Positions 9,901 to 16,880 of a stretch of 20,029 nucleotides of DNA are shown one piece after another. Within the stretch, counting starts at the first letter, position 1. Each line of letters opens with the position of its first letter. The notes beneath the pieces are model-generated. The model was not told the DNA's origin, made no database searches, and saw only the letters and a program-made list of their open reading frames with translations. Made by a program: the position numbers and the translations under genes. The stretch spans positions 1 to 20,029 of the forward strand of contig JBBQTN010000084.1 in assembly GCA_038213195.1 (NCBI GenBank), read 5' to 3'. The stretch is from JAODBQ01 sp038213195. GTDB taxonomy: Bacteria > Actinomycetota > Acidimicrobiia > Acidimicrobiales > Ilumatobacteraceae.

Positions 9901-10343
9901 GGCAGCGACGCCAGGAACGCGGCGGCCATCGCCACGTCGACCGGCTCGGAGATCCCCTGCACGACGGGCACGCTGTGCTGCACCGCCAGCGCACGGGCGC
10001 GGACCTTGTCCCCGAACAGCGCCAACGCGTCCGGCGACGGACCGACGAACATGAGACCCGCAGCCGCGCACTGCTGGGCGAACGCGGCGTTCTCGGCGAG
10101 GACCCCGTAGCCAGGATGCACGGCGTCGCAGCCGCTGTCGCTCGCGATCGCGATGATCTGCTCACCGTCGAGGTACGCACGCGGACCGGCTCCGCGCAGT
10201 GCGGCGGCGTCGTCGGCGCGGCGCACGTGTAGCGATCGGCTGTCGTCGGTGGAGTAGACCGCGACTGTCGGGATTCCGAGCTCCGCAGCGGCGCGGGCGA
10301 TGCGGATCGCGATCTCCCCCCGGTTGGCGATCAGCAGCTTCAA
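6924..10343 (-). CDS. Single-chain acyl-CoA carboxylase (BC-BCCP-CT fusion)
   Basis: One 1139-aa polypeptide carries every activity of a biotin-dependent acyl-CoA carboxylase: ATP-dependent carboxylation of biotin, then transfer to an acyl-CoA. The biotin carboxylase (about 1-450) starts KLLIANRGEIAIRIARAA, has the ATP-grasp loop GGGGRGMRVV near 160, and RLQVEHTVTEEVTGVDLV near 295. A linker follows, then a biotinyl domain with VMEAMKMEHV; Lys553 is the biotin site. From about 610 to the end is a carboxyltransferase with tandem crotonase folds, including GFCFAGNASLLGCCDVII and FGMVTSLIRIEGRPIGLIANNP. This order and length match the long-chain acyl-CoA carboxylase described from Mycobacterium avium; multi-subunit Acc/Pcc enzymes keep these parts on separate chains. 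The substrate is not predictable from sequence here. The start is TTG 10343, preceded by GGAGGAG. Confidence 0.93.
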   Translation of the reverse strand: MKLLIANRGEIAIRIARAAAELGIPTVAVYSTDDSRSLHVRRADDAAALRGAGPRAYLDGEQIIAIASDSGCDAVHPGYGVLAENAAFAQQCAAAGLMFVGPSPDALALFGDKVRARALAVQHSVPVVQGISEPVDVAMAAAFLASLPAGSGMIIKAVAGGGGRGMRVVREPHEVAEAVERARSEAATAFGNSDVYAERLLEHARHIEVQIAGDDTGTVLSFGDRDCSIQRRHQKLVEIAPAPALDDGVRAALADAAVRMARAAGYHSLGTWEFLVETGPGGDGRFAFIEANARLQVEHTVTEEVTGVDLVQLQLELAQGSTLADLGFTEATVPAARGVAIQARVNLETMRPDGSTKPSGGLLTAFEPPVGPGLRTDTFGYTGYATVPSFDSLLAKVVTSTNKPGLAAAARRAAAALGEFRIEGVATNIGFLRAVLQHPRFLDSTADTRFVDEHVGELLETARQIPDRSRPYAAEAPGQAGVRLDSTDPLAVLDLGKSQPAPTESSAGHAEGDLPSGTVAIRAPMQGTIVSVQVAAGDEIVAGRQVLVMEAMKMEHVVSAPASGRVAQMTIEPGDTVYEGHVLGLVEEAEVADDRAGRDDEIDLDHIRPDLAEVLDRHRVTLDEARPDAVAKRRRTGQRTTRENIDDLCDAGTFVEHGQLVLTPGTGLPREEVIRKFPTDGMVTGIGSINGTLFPKHDARCVVMAYDYTVLAGTQGAVNHPKTDRMLRVAEKWRRPVVLFAEGGGGRAGTGGKRSGGASTSTAGQGRSEDGYRPLDTPTFAAMARLSGLVPLVGVTSGFCFAGNASLLGCCDVIIATAGSNIGMGGPALIEGGNLGVFRPEQVGPMDVQVPNGVVDIAVRDEAEAVAATKQYLSYFQGSLPTWECDDQRRLRHIIPENRLRVYDVRQVIETLADVGSVLELRRGFGFGMVTSLIRIEGRPIGLIANNPAFLSGAVDSDGSDKAARFMQLCDAFDIPVLVLCDTPGMMVGPEIEKTALVRHCSRLFVVGANLSVPMVMIVLRKGYGLGAQAMAGGSFKEPSAVGAWPTAEFGGMGLEGQVKLGFRNELAAIDDAEARRARYDALVAAAYERGKAISAGVSFQVDDVIDPADSRHFVASAFDSVPPPLRREGKKRAFVDVW

Positions 10344-10354
10344 CGTTCTCCTCC
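10344..10354 (-). promoter_or_regulatory. Strong ribosome binding site supporting a TTG start
   Basis: On the minus strand GGAGGAG (10354-10348) lies 4 nt before a TTG at 10343 that opens directly into the biotin-carboxylase N-terminal motif. The frame is open for 72 more codons upstream, but those residues are Arg-rich and unlike the family, so the TTG is preferred. Confidence 0.75.
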
Positions 10355-10668
10355 GGCAGTCCGTCTCATCGTCGACCTCGGTCGTCTGCGGCCCGAGCCG
10401 CGTCCCCTGCGCACCCGCCCATCGAAGCCGACGGGACCGGCACAACGGGCACCGGGCCTCAGCCTGCACCCGACCCGGATCCCGGTCGCCGGAGGACGCG
10501 GTGGCGCGCGGTCGGTCATGCGCAGATCGGAGGTGGTCCCGACACTGCGGGCGCGGCAACGGGACGGTTCGTCGCGGGTGGGTACTGGGCGGTGTACGAC
10601 GGAGTGGTCGGACCGTGGTCCGTGTCGCGGTTCATCGCCGCGATCTGAACAGCGTGGCCCGCAGCTGA
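10344..10668. other. Intergenic stretch with no supported gene
   Basis: These 325 bases separate the SDR stop from the carboxylase start on the same strand. They probably contain the carboxylase leader and promoter, but I cannot place convincing hexamers. A plus-strand frame ending at 10648 reads fairly protein-like in its last 25 codons but has no usable start codon. Confidence 0.45.
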
Positions 10669-11502
10669 TCAGCGGTCGGGCGGCCGGTGGTGGCGGATCG
10701 GGCGCTCCATGCGGGCGAACTTGGGCCAGCGCGCCCAGGGCGGCCCGGCTTCGAAGCCACCGTCGACCGCGAACTCCTGGCCGGTGATCCACTCGGACTC
10801 GTCGCCGGCGAGGAACAGCGCCATGTTCGCGATGTCGAGCGGTTCACCCACCCGACCGAGCGCCTGCGAGGTCGCACCGGCGGCCCGCATCTGGTCGATC
10901 TGGCTCTCGTCGGCATCGGGTCGGCCGGCGGCGAGCGGGGTGGCGATGAAACCTGGGCAGATGGCGTTGACGCGGATCCCGTGCTCGCCCAACTCCAGCG
11001 CGACCGTCTTGGTGAGGTGGATGACAGCGCACTTGGCGACGCTGTACAGGTGGGGTGCGTAGCCGGCGCGGATCCCCGCCACGCTGGCAGTCGAGATGAT
11101 CGAGCCCGATCCCTGGGCCTTCATCAGCGGGGCGACGTGCTTGATCCCGAGGAAGACGCTCTTCAACAGGACATCCATGGTGAGGTCGTAGTCGGCCACG
11201 GTGGTGGATTCGATCGGGCCGAGCGCGCCGCCGAAGCCGGCGTTGTTGAACAGCACGTCGATGTGGCCGAAGCGATCCGTCGTCTCGGCCACCATCGCGG
11301 CGATGTCCTCCTCCTTGGAGACGTCGGTCCGCAGGAACGCGGTGGCCGCGCCGAGCTCGGCCGCCAGGGCAGCGCCCTTGTCCTGATCGAGGTCGGCGAT
11401 CAGCACCTTGGCGCCTTCTTCGACGAAGCGCCGGACGGTGCCGGCGCCGATGCCGCTCGCGCCACCCGTGATCGCCGCGACCTTGCCGTTGAGCCGGTCC
11501 AT
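10669..11502 (-). CDS. SDR family NAD(P)-dependent oxidoreductase
   Basis: Classical short-chain dehydrogenase/reductase of 277 aa, expected to oxidise or reduce a hydroxyl/carbonyl group on an unidentified substrate. Cofactor-binding TGGASGIG is at residues 12-19, and NNAG at 86-89. The catalytic triad is Ser140, Tyr153 and Lys157 (YSVAK). The acidic LIADLD at the end of the second strand suggests NAD(H) over NADP(H). The C-terminal FAVDGG motif is present. The ATG is well supported by AGGAGG (11514-11509) with a 6-nt spacer. It is divergent from the hotdog gene at 11666 across 163 bases. It is followed, after 325 bases on the same strand, by the acyl-CoA carboxylase. Cotranscription with the carboxylase is possible but not shown. 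Confidence 0.9.
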   Translation of the reverse strand: MDRLNGKVAAITGGASGIGAGTVRRFVEEGAKVLIADLDQDKGAALAAELGAATAFLRTDVSKEEDIAAMVAETTDRFGHIDVLFNNAGFGGALGPIESTTVADYDLTMDVLLKSVFLGIKHVAPLMKAQGSGSIISTASVAGIRAGYAPHLYSVAKCAVIHLTKTVALELGEHGIRVNAICPGFIATPLAAGRPDADESQIDQMRAAGATSQALGRVGEPLDIANMALFLAGDESEWITGQEFAVDGGFEAGPPWARWPKFARMERPIRHHRPPDR

Positions 11503-11665
11503 TTCCTGCCTCCTGGTGTCGTGTGAGCCGTCCGAGCTCGGCGGCGCGGTCCGATCCTGGGGCAGTTCTGCCGTGGCCAGCGAATCGGCGCGCCAAACCC
11601 TGCGCTCTTCGCCAGCGGGTCATGGGTACACGGGGGCCGTGCGCGCCATCCGGCGGTGAGAGCAT

Positions 11666-12571
11666 GTGGCCATGGTCAGCTCAGCCGTCGAACAGTCGGT
11701 GACCCGATCGGTCACTGCCACCGCCGACCCGCCGCCGGTCGGCGTCCCCAACCCGATCCACGACGAGGCCGGGGCGAGCAGTGCGGGATACGCCGGTGCG
11801 CTGGTCGCCGGGGTGCGGACCTACGGCTGGGTGGCCGAGGTGGTGGTCGAGGCGCTCGGCGCCGGCTGGCTCGACGACGGCTGGGCCGACGTGACGCTGC
11901 GCCGACCCGTCTACGCCGGTGACCTGGTGACGATCACGGTCGGGGGCTCGGGTTCGGCCAACGGGGGCGGCGCCGCAGACGCCGCCGGAGGCCGGACGGT
12001 GAGCGCCACGGTCGGGGAGCGGGTGGTGCTCGACGGCGCCGTGGGCCGCGGTCCCGCGTCGTGGGCCGGCGACATCGATCCGCCGGAACCGGGACCGGCC
12101 CTCGACCCGCCGGCCGTACGAGCCACGTACACGCTCGACAACGCCCCGGTGGGAGAACCGCTGCGTCCGCTCGGGGCCTACGTGTCGACCGGCGCCGCGC
12201 GCAGCCTCGCTCTCCACGACCTCGGCCAGGCCAGTTCCCTCGTCCCGGCCGGCAGGCTGCACCCGTGGTTCCTGGCCGCCCGGATGGCACCGCTGACCCG
12301 GCACAACTTCACATACGGGCCGACCATCCACGTCCGCACCCAGATCCAACACGTCGGCCCGGCGCCGGCCGAGCAGCAGGTCGTGATCGGCGCCCGGATC
12401 GTCGAGGTCCACGACCGCAAGGATCACTGGTACCAGGTGCTCGACGGTCTCGTGGTCGGAGGCGGTGGCGCCCCAGGGTGCGCCGAGATCGCCCGCATCC
12501 GCCACCACTCGATCTTCCGGCCGCGCGGCACCGTGATGCCGCCGCCGATCACCGGCTTGCCGCCCGCCTGA
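11666..12571 (+). CDS. MaoC-like hotdog-fold acyl-CoA hydratase/thioesterase-type protein
   Basis: A 301-aa protein, twice the length of a single hotdog domain, so probably a double hotdog. NPIHDE at residues 29-34 resembles the D-x-NP-x-H segment of MaoC/(R)-specific enoyl-CoA hydratases. It is followed by a hydrophobic glycine-rich helix (ALVAGVRTYGW), as in that family, and RRPVYAGDLVTITV as a domain strand. The second half contains HNFTYGPTIHVRTQIQHVGPA near 214-234, which fits the other hotdog unit. A Gly/Ala-rich insertion spans about 93-109. It could hydrate enoyl-CoA or hydrolyse a thioester; hydratase fits the neighbouring acyl-CoA dehydrogenases better. The start is GTG 11666 behind GGTGAG (11655-11660); an in-frame ATG at 11672 is the alternative. 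It converges with the SsuD-like gene. Confidence 0.7.
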   Translation: MAMVSSAVEQSVTRSVTATADPPPVGVPNPIHDEAGASSAGYAGALVAGVRTYGWVAEVVVEALGAGWLDDGWADVTLRRPVYAGDLVTITVGGSGSANGGGAADAAGGRTVSATVGERVVLDGAVGRGPASWAGDIDPPEPGPALDPPAVRATYTLDNAPVGEPLRPLGAYVSTGAARSLALHDLGQASSLVPAGRLHPWFLAARMAPLTRHNFTYGPTIHVRTQIQHVGPAPAEQQVVIGARIVEVHDRKDHWYQVLDGLVVGGGGAPGCAEIARIRHHSIFRPRGTVMPPPITGLPPA

Positions 12572-12632
12572 CCATCGGTGGGTCCGTGCGCCGGAGCACG
12601 ATGAGCGGGCGCGATCGTCGTTGCCGGTCGCG

Positions 12633-13727
12633 TCAGGCGGCTCGGTCCCGCTTGGCGATCTCCGCTCGCACGAGCGGGATCACTTCGTCGCCGAACTCGA
12701 CCGCGTCCTCGAGGATGTCGTAGCCGCGGGCGGAGAGGATGTCGACGCCGAGGTCGACGTAGTCGAGGAGCGCGGCGGCGACCGTCTCCGGCGTGCCGAC
12801 GAGTGCGTTCGAGTTCCCCGCCCCACCCGTCACCGCCGCTGTGCCGGTGAACAGCGCACGGTCATAGCGGTCGCTGCGCTCGGCGATCGACAGCAGCCGT
12901 TGCGAGCCGGTGTTCTGCGGCGTCGAGGTGAACCGACGGGCGAGCATGCTGCCCGACACGTTGCGCCGGCGGGCGATGGTCTCCACGATCTCGCCCGCCT
13001 TCTCCCAGGCCGCGGCCTCGGTGACGCCGAGGATCGGCCGGAACGCGACCTGGATCCGCGGCACGTCGACGCGGCCGGCAGCCGTCGCAGCTGCCTTGAT
13101 GGTCGCGATCTGCTGCGCGGTGTCGGCCAGCGGCTCGCCCCACAGGCAGTAGATGTCGGCCTCGGCGGCGCCGACCGCGTACGCCGCGTCGGACGATCCG
13201 CCGAACGAGATCGCCGGTCGCGGCTGCTGCACCGGGAACACGTCGCTGACGAAGTCGGCGAAGCGGTAGTGCACCCCGTCGTGGTCGAACGGCTCGTGGC
13301 TCGTCCAGGCCTGCTTGAGGATCCTGATGTACTCGAGCGTGCGCGCGTAGCGTTCGTCGTGGGTGAGGAAATCGCCCTCGCGCTGCTGCTCGTGGTCGCT
13401 GCCACCGCTGATCACGTGCAACGTCAACCGCCCGTTGCTGATCTGGTCGAGCGTCGCCACCGTCTTCGCCGCGAACGTCGGGATCGACAGGTTCGGACGG
13501 TGGGCGAGCAGCAGTTTCAGACGGTCGGTGTGGTCGGCGATGAACGCCGCAGCCTGCGCCGGGTCAGGGCTGCCCGAGCCATACGCGGTCAGGACACGAT
13601 CCCAGCCGTGGTCCTCGTGGGCCCGCGCCAAGCGCACCGTGTAGGCCGGATCGAAGCTGGCACCGCTGCGTGGTCGGGTCTCGGAACCATCGTTCGTGGC
13701 CCCCATCCCGAGGAACTCGATGGGCAT
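12633..13727 (-). CDS. SsuD-like FMNH2-dependent luciferase-family monooxygenase
   Basis: Luciferase-family flavin monooxygenase of 364 aa, similar in length to alkanesulfonate monooxygenase SsuD (about 380). Diagnostic segments are LLLAHRPNLSIPTFAAK, DQISNGRLTLHVISGG, DERYARTLEYIRILKQAW and SFGGSSDAAYAVGAAEADIY with LWGEP, which closely follow SsuD. Such enzymes use reduced flavin from a separate reductase and O2 to cleave C-S bonds; relatives act on sulfones or ketones. No sulfonate transporter (SsuABC) or flavin reductase is nearby, and the neighbours are ketone and acyl-CoA enzymes, so a non-sulfonate substrate is plausible. The ATG at 13727 is preferred over an in-frame TTG at 13739 because GGAGG (13737-13733) lies 5 nt upstream of it. 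It is divergent from the SDR at 13856. Confidence 0.85.
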   Translation of the reverse strand: MPIEFLGMGATNDGSETRPRSGASFDPAYTVRLARAHEDHGWDRVLTAYGSGSPDPAQAAAFIADHTDRLKLLLAHRPNLSIPTFAAKTVATLDQISNGRLTLHVISGGSDHEQQREGDFLTHDERYARTLEYIRILKQAWTSHEPFDHDGVHYRFADFVSDVFPVQQPRPAISFGGSSDAAYAVGAAEADIYCLWGEPLADTAQQIATIKAAATAAGRVDVPRIQVAFRPILGVTEAAAWEKAGEIVETIARRRNVSGSMLARRFTSTPQNTGSQRLLSIAERSDRYDRALFTGTAAVTGGAGNSNALVGTPETVAAALLDYVDLGVDILSARGYDILEDAVEFGDEVIPLVRAEIAKRDRAA

Positions 13728-13752
13728 GCGCGCCTCCAAATGTCGATCGGAT

Positions 13753-13768
13753 GGGTCAACTTTAACCC
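13753..13768. promoter_or_regulatory. Imperfect dyad, candidate operator/promoter for the SsuD-like gene
   Basis: The 16-base site GGGTCAACTTTAACCC is a two-fold symmetric GGGT-N-AA-NN-TT-N-ACCC pattern, 12 of 16 positions self-complementary. It is AT-rich at its centre in otherwise GC-rich DNA. On the minus strand it contains TAAAGT (13764-13759), a TANNNT -10, with a possible TTGCAT -35 19 nt upstream (13789-13784). A repressor there would cover the -10. Confidence 0.35.
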
Positions 13769-13855
13769 CTCCGCCGCGACATCATGCAACGCACCTGCGT
13801 CGGGCTGTCGAGGTCACCGGCGGTGTCTAGGGTGGGCCGAGTCGAGGGGGCTCTG

Positions 13856-14683
13856 ATGGCTGGTCGGTTGGACGGGAAGGTCGCAGTGATCACGGGCGGG
13901 GCGTCGGGGATCGGTCGTTCCTGCGCGTTACGTTTCGCGCTCGAAGGCGCCAGGATCATGGTCGCCGATCTCAACGGCGAACGCGCCGACAAGGTCGTTG
14001 CGGAGATCGCCGCGGCCGGCGGGATCGCTGCCGCGGTCGTCGTCGACACCTCGTCGGAGGCGGCCGCCGACGAGCTCGTCGAACGGACGGTGACCACGTT
14101 CGATCGAGTCGATGTGTGCGTCGCGGCCGCCGGTATCTCGCATGCGAACTACGTGAGCCGGGAGGTCGATGAGCAGATCCGCCTGGACCGAGTGGACAGA
14201 TCCGATTCGCTGCTCGTCCACAAGTCGTTGGCGAGTTGGCAGCGTGTGCTGGATGTGAACCTGACCGGCGTGATGCTCACCGATCGGGCGGTGGCACGGC
14301 AGCTGATCGAACAGGGACAGGGTGGTTCGATCGTGAACATCACGTCCGTTGCGGCTGTCACCGCCCTGATGGGTGGTGCGGATTACTGCGTCTCCAAAGC
14401 CGCGGCGTGGATGCTCACGAAGTGCCTGGCAGGTGAACTGGCGCGATATCGGATCCGCGTGAACGCCGTCGGACCCGGCTTCGTGAAGACCTCGATGTCC
14501 GGCTCGTCCTACACACATGAGAAGTGGTCGAACGCACGAATCGCCGAGACCCCGCTGCGCCGTCTCGGTGAGCCCGAAGACATCGCCAACGCATGCCTGT
14601 ACCTCGCCAGCGACGAATCAGCGTTCGTCACCGGCGAGGTTCTCTACCCCGACGGTGGCTACGGGGCGGCCACGCGCAGCTGA
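13856..14683 (+). CDS. SDR family oxidoreductase with an internal insertion
   Basis: Short-chain dehydrogenase/reductase of 275 aa. The cofactor loop TGGASGIG is at residues 13-20 and the acidic VADLN at the end of strand two favours NAD(H). The catalytic triad is Ser164, Tyr177 and Lys181 (YCVSK). Two departures are visible: the usual NNAG is AAAG (90-93), and about 24 residues (near 101-124, charged and Asp/Arg-rich) are inserted before the conserved helix with the VNLTGV motif. YPDGGYG ends the fold. The ATG at 13856 is chosen because GAGGGGG (13844-13850) lies 5 nt upstream and the SDR fold starts there; the longer open frame to 13784 adds no recognisable sequence. It heads two codirectional SDR genes, 167 bases ahead of the second. 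The substrate is unknown; an alicyclic or steroid-like alcohol would suit the context. Confidence 0.9.
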   Translation: MAGRLDGKVAVITGGASGIGRSCALRFALEGARIMVADLNGERADKVVAEIAAAGGIAAAVVVDTSSEAAADELVERTVTTFDRVDVCVAAAGISHANYVSREVDEQIRLDRVDRSDSLLVHKSLASWQRVLDVNLTGVMLTDRAVARQLIEQGQGGSIVNITSVAAVTALMGGADYCVSKAAAWMLTKCLAGELARYRIRVNAVGPGFVKTSMSGSSYTHEKWSNARIAETPLRRLGEPEDIANACLYLASDESAFVTGEVLYPDGGYGAATRS

Positions 14684-14838
14684 GCGCTCGCCGTCTCTCG
14701 GCTCGGCGCGGCCGATCCCGGAGATGCCCGAGCCACGCGTGTCGAGCCCGACGTGTTCGAGCCAGCATCGACGGCGGGCGCGACGCATATCGTGCAGGCG
14801 CGGCACGACGTTGTCGAAACGCAGGGTGCGTCGCTGGG

Positions 14839-14850
14839 TAGCCTGCGGCC
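14839..14850 (+). promoter_or_regulatory. Candidate -10 element for a leaderless transcript
   Basis: TAGCCT (14839-14844) fits TANNNT and ends 6 nt before the GTG start at 14851, the spacing expected if transcription begins on the start codon. No Shine-Dalgarno is visible at normal distance. Confidence 0.3.
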
Positions 14851-15591
14851 GTGGGTCGGCTGGACGGCAAGGTGGCGCTGATCACCGGTGGGGCCAAGGG
14901 CCAGGGGGCGGCCGAAGCGAAGCTGTTCCGGCTCGAAGGTGCAACCGTGTGGATCGTCGACGTCGATGATGTGCGTGGCGAGGCCACGGCGGCGGACGTC
15001 GGCGCCATCTACCGGCATCTCGACGTGCGCGACGAGACCGCCTGGTCGGCGCTGGTGGCGGACATCGTCGCCGCCCACGGCCGGCTCGACGTGCTTGTCA
15101 ACAACGCCGGCATCTTCGTGTACGCGAGGTTGACGGACACCAGCGTCGATGACTTCAGGCGCCAGTTCGACGTCAACCAGCTCGGCGTGTTCCTCGGCAT
15201 GCGCGCCGTCGCACCGACGATGATCGAGGCCAGGCAGGGCAGCATCGTCAACATCTCCTCGTCGGCTGGGCTCGTCGGCATGGCCAACGCCGTCGGCTAC
15301 ACGGCGACGAAGTGGGCGGTGCGCGGGATGACGAAGGCGATCGCCGTCGAGCTCGGCCGCTTCGGGGTGCGGGTCAACGCCATCCATCCCGGCGTCATCG
15401 ACACCGAGCTGCTCTACGAGAACCCGGTGATGCGGCGCGCCGACCTCGGCCCCGTGCTGCGCACGGTCCCGCTCGGCCGGATGGCGCAACCCGACGAGGT
15501 CGCCACCGTCGCGTTGTTCCTGGCGAGCGACGACTCGTCCTACTGCACAGGAGGCGAGTTCGCCGTCGATGGCGGCGTCACCGCCAGCTGA
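14851..15591 (+). CDS. SDR family oxidoreductase, hydroxysteroid-dehydrogenase-like
   Basis: Short-chain dehydrogenase/reductase of 246 aa, standard length. TGGAKGQG is at residues 12-19, NNAG at 84-87, and the catalytic set is Ser138, Tyr150 and Lys154 (YTATK). VDVDD after strand two suggests NAD(H) use. HPGVIDTEL and FAVDGG close the fold. The opening GRLDGKVALITGGAKGQG and the overall pattern resemble actinobacterial 3-alpha/20-beta-hydroxysteroid dehydrogenase-type SDRs, but that family is broad and the substrate cannot be fixed. The start is GTG 14851; no clear Shine-Dalgarno is seen, and a leaderless start is possible. It lies 167 bases after the other SDR in the same direction and ends 21 bases before the convergent acyl-CoA dehydrogenase. 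Confidence 0.9.
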   Translation: MGRLDGKVALITGGAKGQGAAEAKLFRLEGATVWIVDVDDVRGEATAADVGAIYRHLDVRDETAWSALVADIVAAHGRLDVLVNNAGIFVYARLTDTSVDDFRRQFDVNQLGVFLGMRAVAPTMIEARQGSIVNISSSAGLVGMANAVGYTATKWAVRGMTKAIAVELGRFGVRVNAIHPGVIDTELLYENPVMRRADLGPVLRTVPLGRMAQPDEVATVALFLASDDSSYCTGGEFAVDGGVTAS

Positions 15592-15612
15592 GGGACGACG
15601 AGCGGGTGCCTC

Positions 15613-16869
15613 TCAGACGACCTTGCCGCTCCAGCTGCGCGAGTTGCGGAGCACCTCGTTGAACGGCTTCGTGGTGTCGAAGCTCGGCTCGCGCGGCAGG
15701 CCGAGGACGCGCTCGCCGATGCCGTTGCGTTGCATCTCGTTCGTGCCGGCGGCGATGGCGATCTGACGCCCGTTGAGGTAGTCGATCGCCGGCTTCTCTG
15801 CGACGTTGTCGCCCTTCGCCCACGTCAGTGCGTCGCTGCCGCCGATCTCCAGCGCGAGACGGGCACGCAGTGGTGTGAACGTGCCGGCGGCGAGCTTGCT
15901 GTAGGCAGCGACCGCCGCGTCGGGCGTGGCGGAGGCGCGCAGCCGGGCGGCGATCCGCCGTCCGAGGTGGTATTGGGCGTAGTCGTTGATGTGGGCGCGG
16001 GCGATCGCCTGCCGGGCGAGCGGATCGGCGGTGCGGGAGACGCGCCGGGCGAGCTCGACGAGGTCGGGCGCGAGGGCGCGCGGCTCGAGCACGGTGACGT
16101 TGGACTCGCCGGCACCACGCTCGTAGACGAGCATCGTCTGGGTGACGGTCCAGCCGTGGTTGACCTCGCCGATGATGTCGTCGTCGGTGACGATGACATC
16201 GTCGAGGAACTCCTCGCAGAACTCGGCATTGCCGTTGATCTGAGTGATCTGCTTGACCGTGACCCCGTCCGCATCGGTCGGCACGGCGAACCACGTCAGG
16301 CCGCGGTGCTTGGGGACATCCCAATCCGTGCGGGCCAGGCACATCGCCCAGTCGGCGTAGTAGGCGCCGGAGCTCCAGATCTTCGAACCGTTGAGCATCC
16401 AGTGGTCGCCGTCGCGGGTGGCGCGGGTGCGGATCCCTGCGAGGTCGGAGCCCGCCTCCGGCTCGGAGTAGAACTGGCACCAGATCTCCTCACCGGAGAG
16501 GATCTTCGGGATGTGCTGCTCGAGGAACGCCGGTGAGGCGTGCGCCAGCATCGAGCGGGCGATCGGCCCGAACGTCACGCCGCCGGCGGCACCGAGGTCG
16601 GGCGTGACGTAGCCGGCGGCCTCCTCGCGGAACGCGCGCTCGTGTGCCGCGGTGAGCCCCCGGCCGCCGTACTCGGAGGGGAACGTCAGCCCTGCGTAGC
16701 CGGCGTCGAACAGCCGGCGTTGCAGGGCTCGCGCCGTGGCGACGTCCTCGTCGGTCTTGTCGCGGCCGAGCTCCCGCGCGGTCCTCGGCGGCCGAGGCTC
16801 GAGGTTGGCCGCGAGCCAGGCGCGGGCCTCCTCACGGAACTGATCGATGTCCACCATCGTGTCGGTCAT
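15613..16869 (-). CDS. Acyl-CoA dehydrogenase, larger member of an adjacent pair
   Basis: FAD-dependent acyl-CoA dehydrogenase of 418 aa, which would introduce a double bond alpha,beta to the thioester. Visible family blocks are LTFPSEYGGRGLT, the FAD/substrate motif QFYSEPEAGSDLAGIRTRA, GDHWMLNGSKIWSSGA, and a C-terminal IAAGTNEMQRNGIGERVLGLPR. The residue matching the usual catalytic glutamate of medium-chain enzymes (Y-E-G-T) is Ala here, as in actinobacterial FadE subunits that place the base elsewhere or on a partner. The start is ATG 16869, behind GAGGGG with a 5-nt spacer; the open frame to 17022 overlaps the upstream gene and is not used. Only 11 bases separate it from the upstream dehydrogenase stop, indicating one operon and probably a hetero-oligomer. 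Confidence 0.92.
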   Translation of the reverse strand: MTDTMVDIDQFREEARAWLAANLEPRPPRTARELGRDKTDEDVATARALQRRLFDAGYAGLTFPSEYGGRGLTAAHERAFREEAAGYVTPDLGAAGGVTFGPIARSMLAHASPAFLEQHIPKILSGEEIWCQFYSEPEAGSDLAGIRTRATRDGDHWMLNGSKIWSSGAYYADWAMCLARTDWDVPKHRGLTWFAVPTDADGVTVKQITQINGNAEFCEEFLDDVIVTDDDIIGEVNHGWTVTQTMLVYERGAGESNVTVLEPRALAPDLVELARRVSRTADPLARQAIARAHINDYAQYHLGRRIAARLRASATPDAAVAAYSKLAAGTFTPLRARLALEIGGSDALTWAKGDNVAEKPAIDYLNGRQIAIAAGTNEMQRNGIGERVLGLPREPSFDTTKPFNEVLRNSRSWSGKVV

Positions 16870-16880
16870 GTCGTCCCCTC

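Noticed and set aside
7344..10232. Long 962-aa plus-strand open frame opposite the carboxylase
   Set aside because: Antisense shadow of a clearly coding high-GC gene; composition is His/Arg/Asp-rich with no domain.
10393..10648. Plus-strand frame ending ...GGYWAVYDGVVGPWSVSRFIAAI
   Set aside because: It looks somewhat protein-like, but has no in-frame ATG/GTG/TTG at a useful position and no ribosome binding site.
12585..12600. 5-bp stem CGTGC/GCACG between the convergent hotdog and SsuD-like genes
   Set aside because: Too short and lacking a T-tract to call a terminator.
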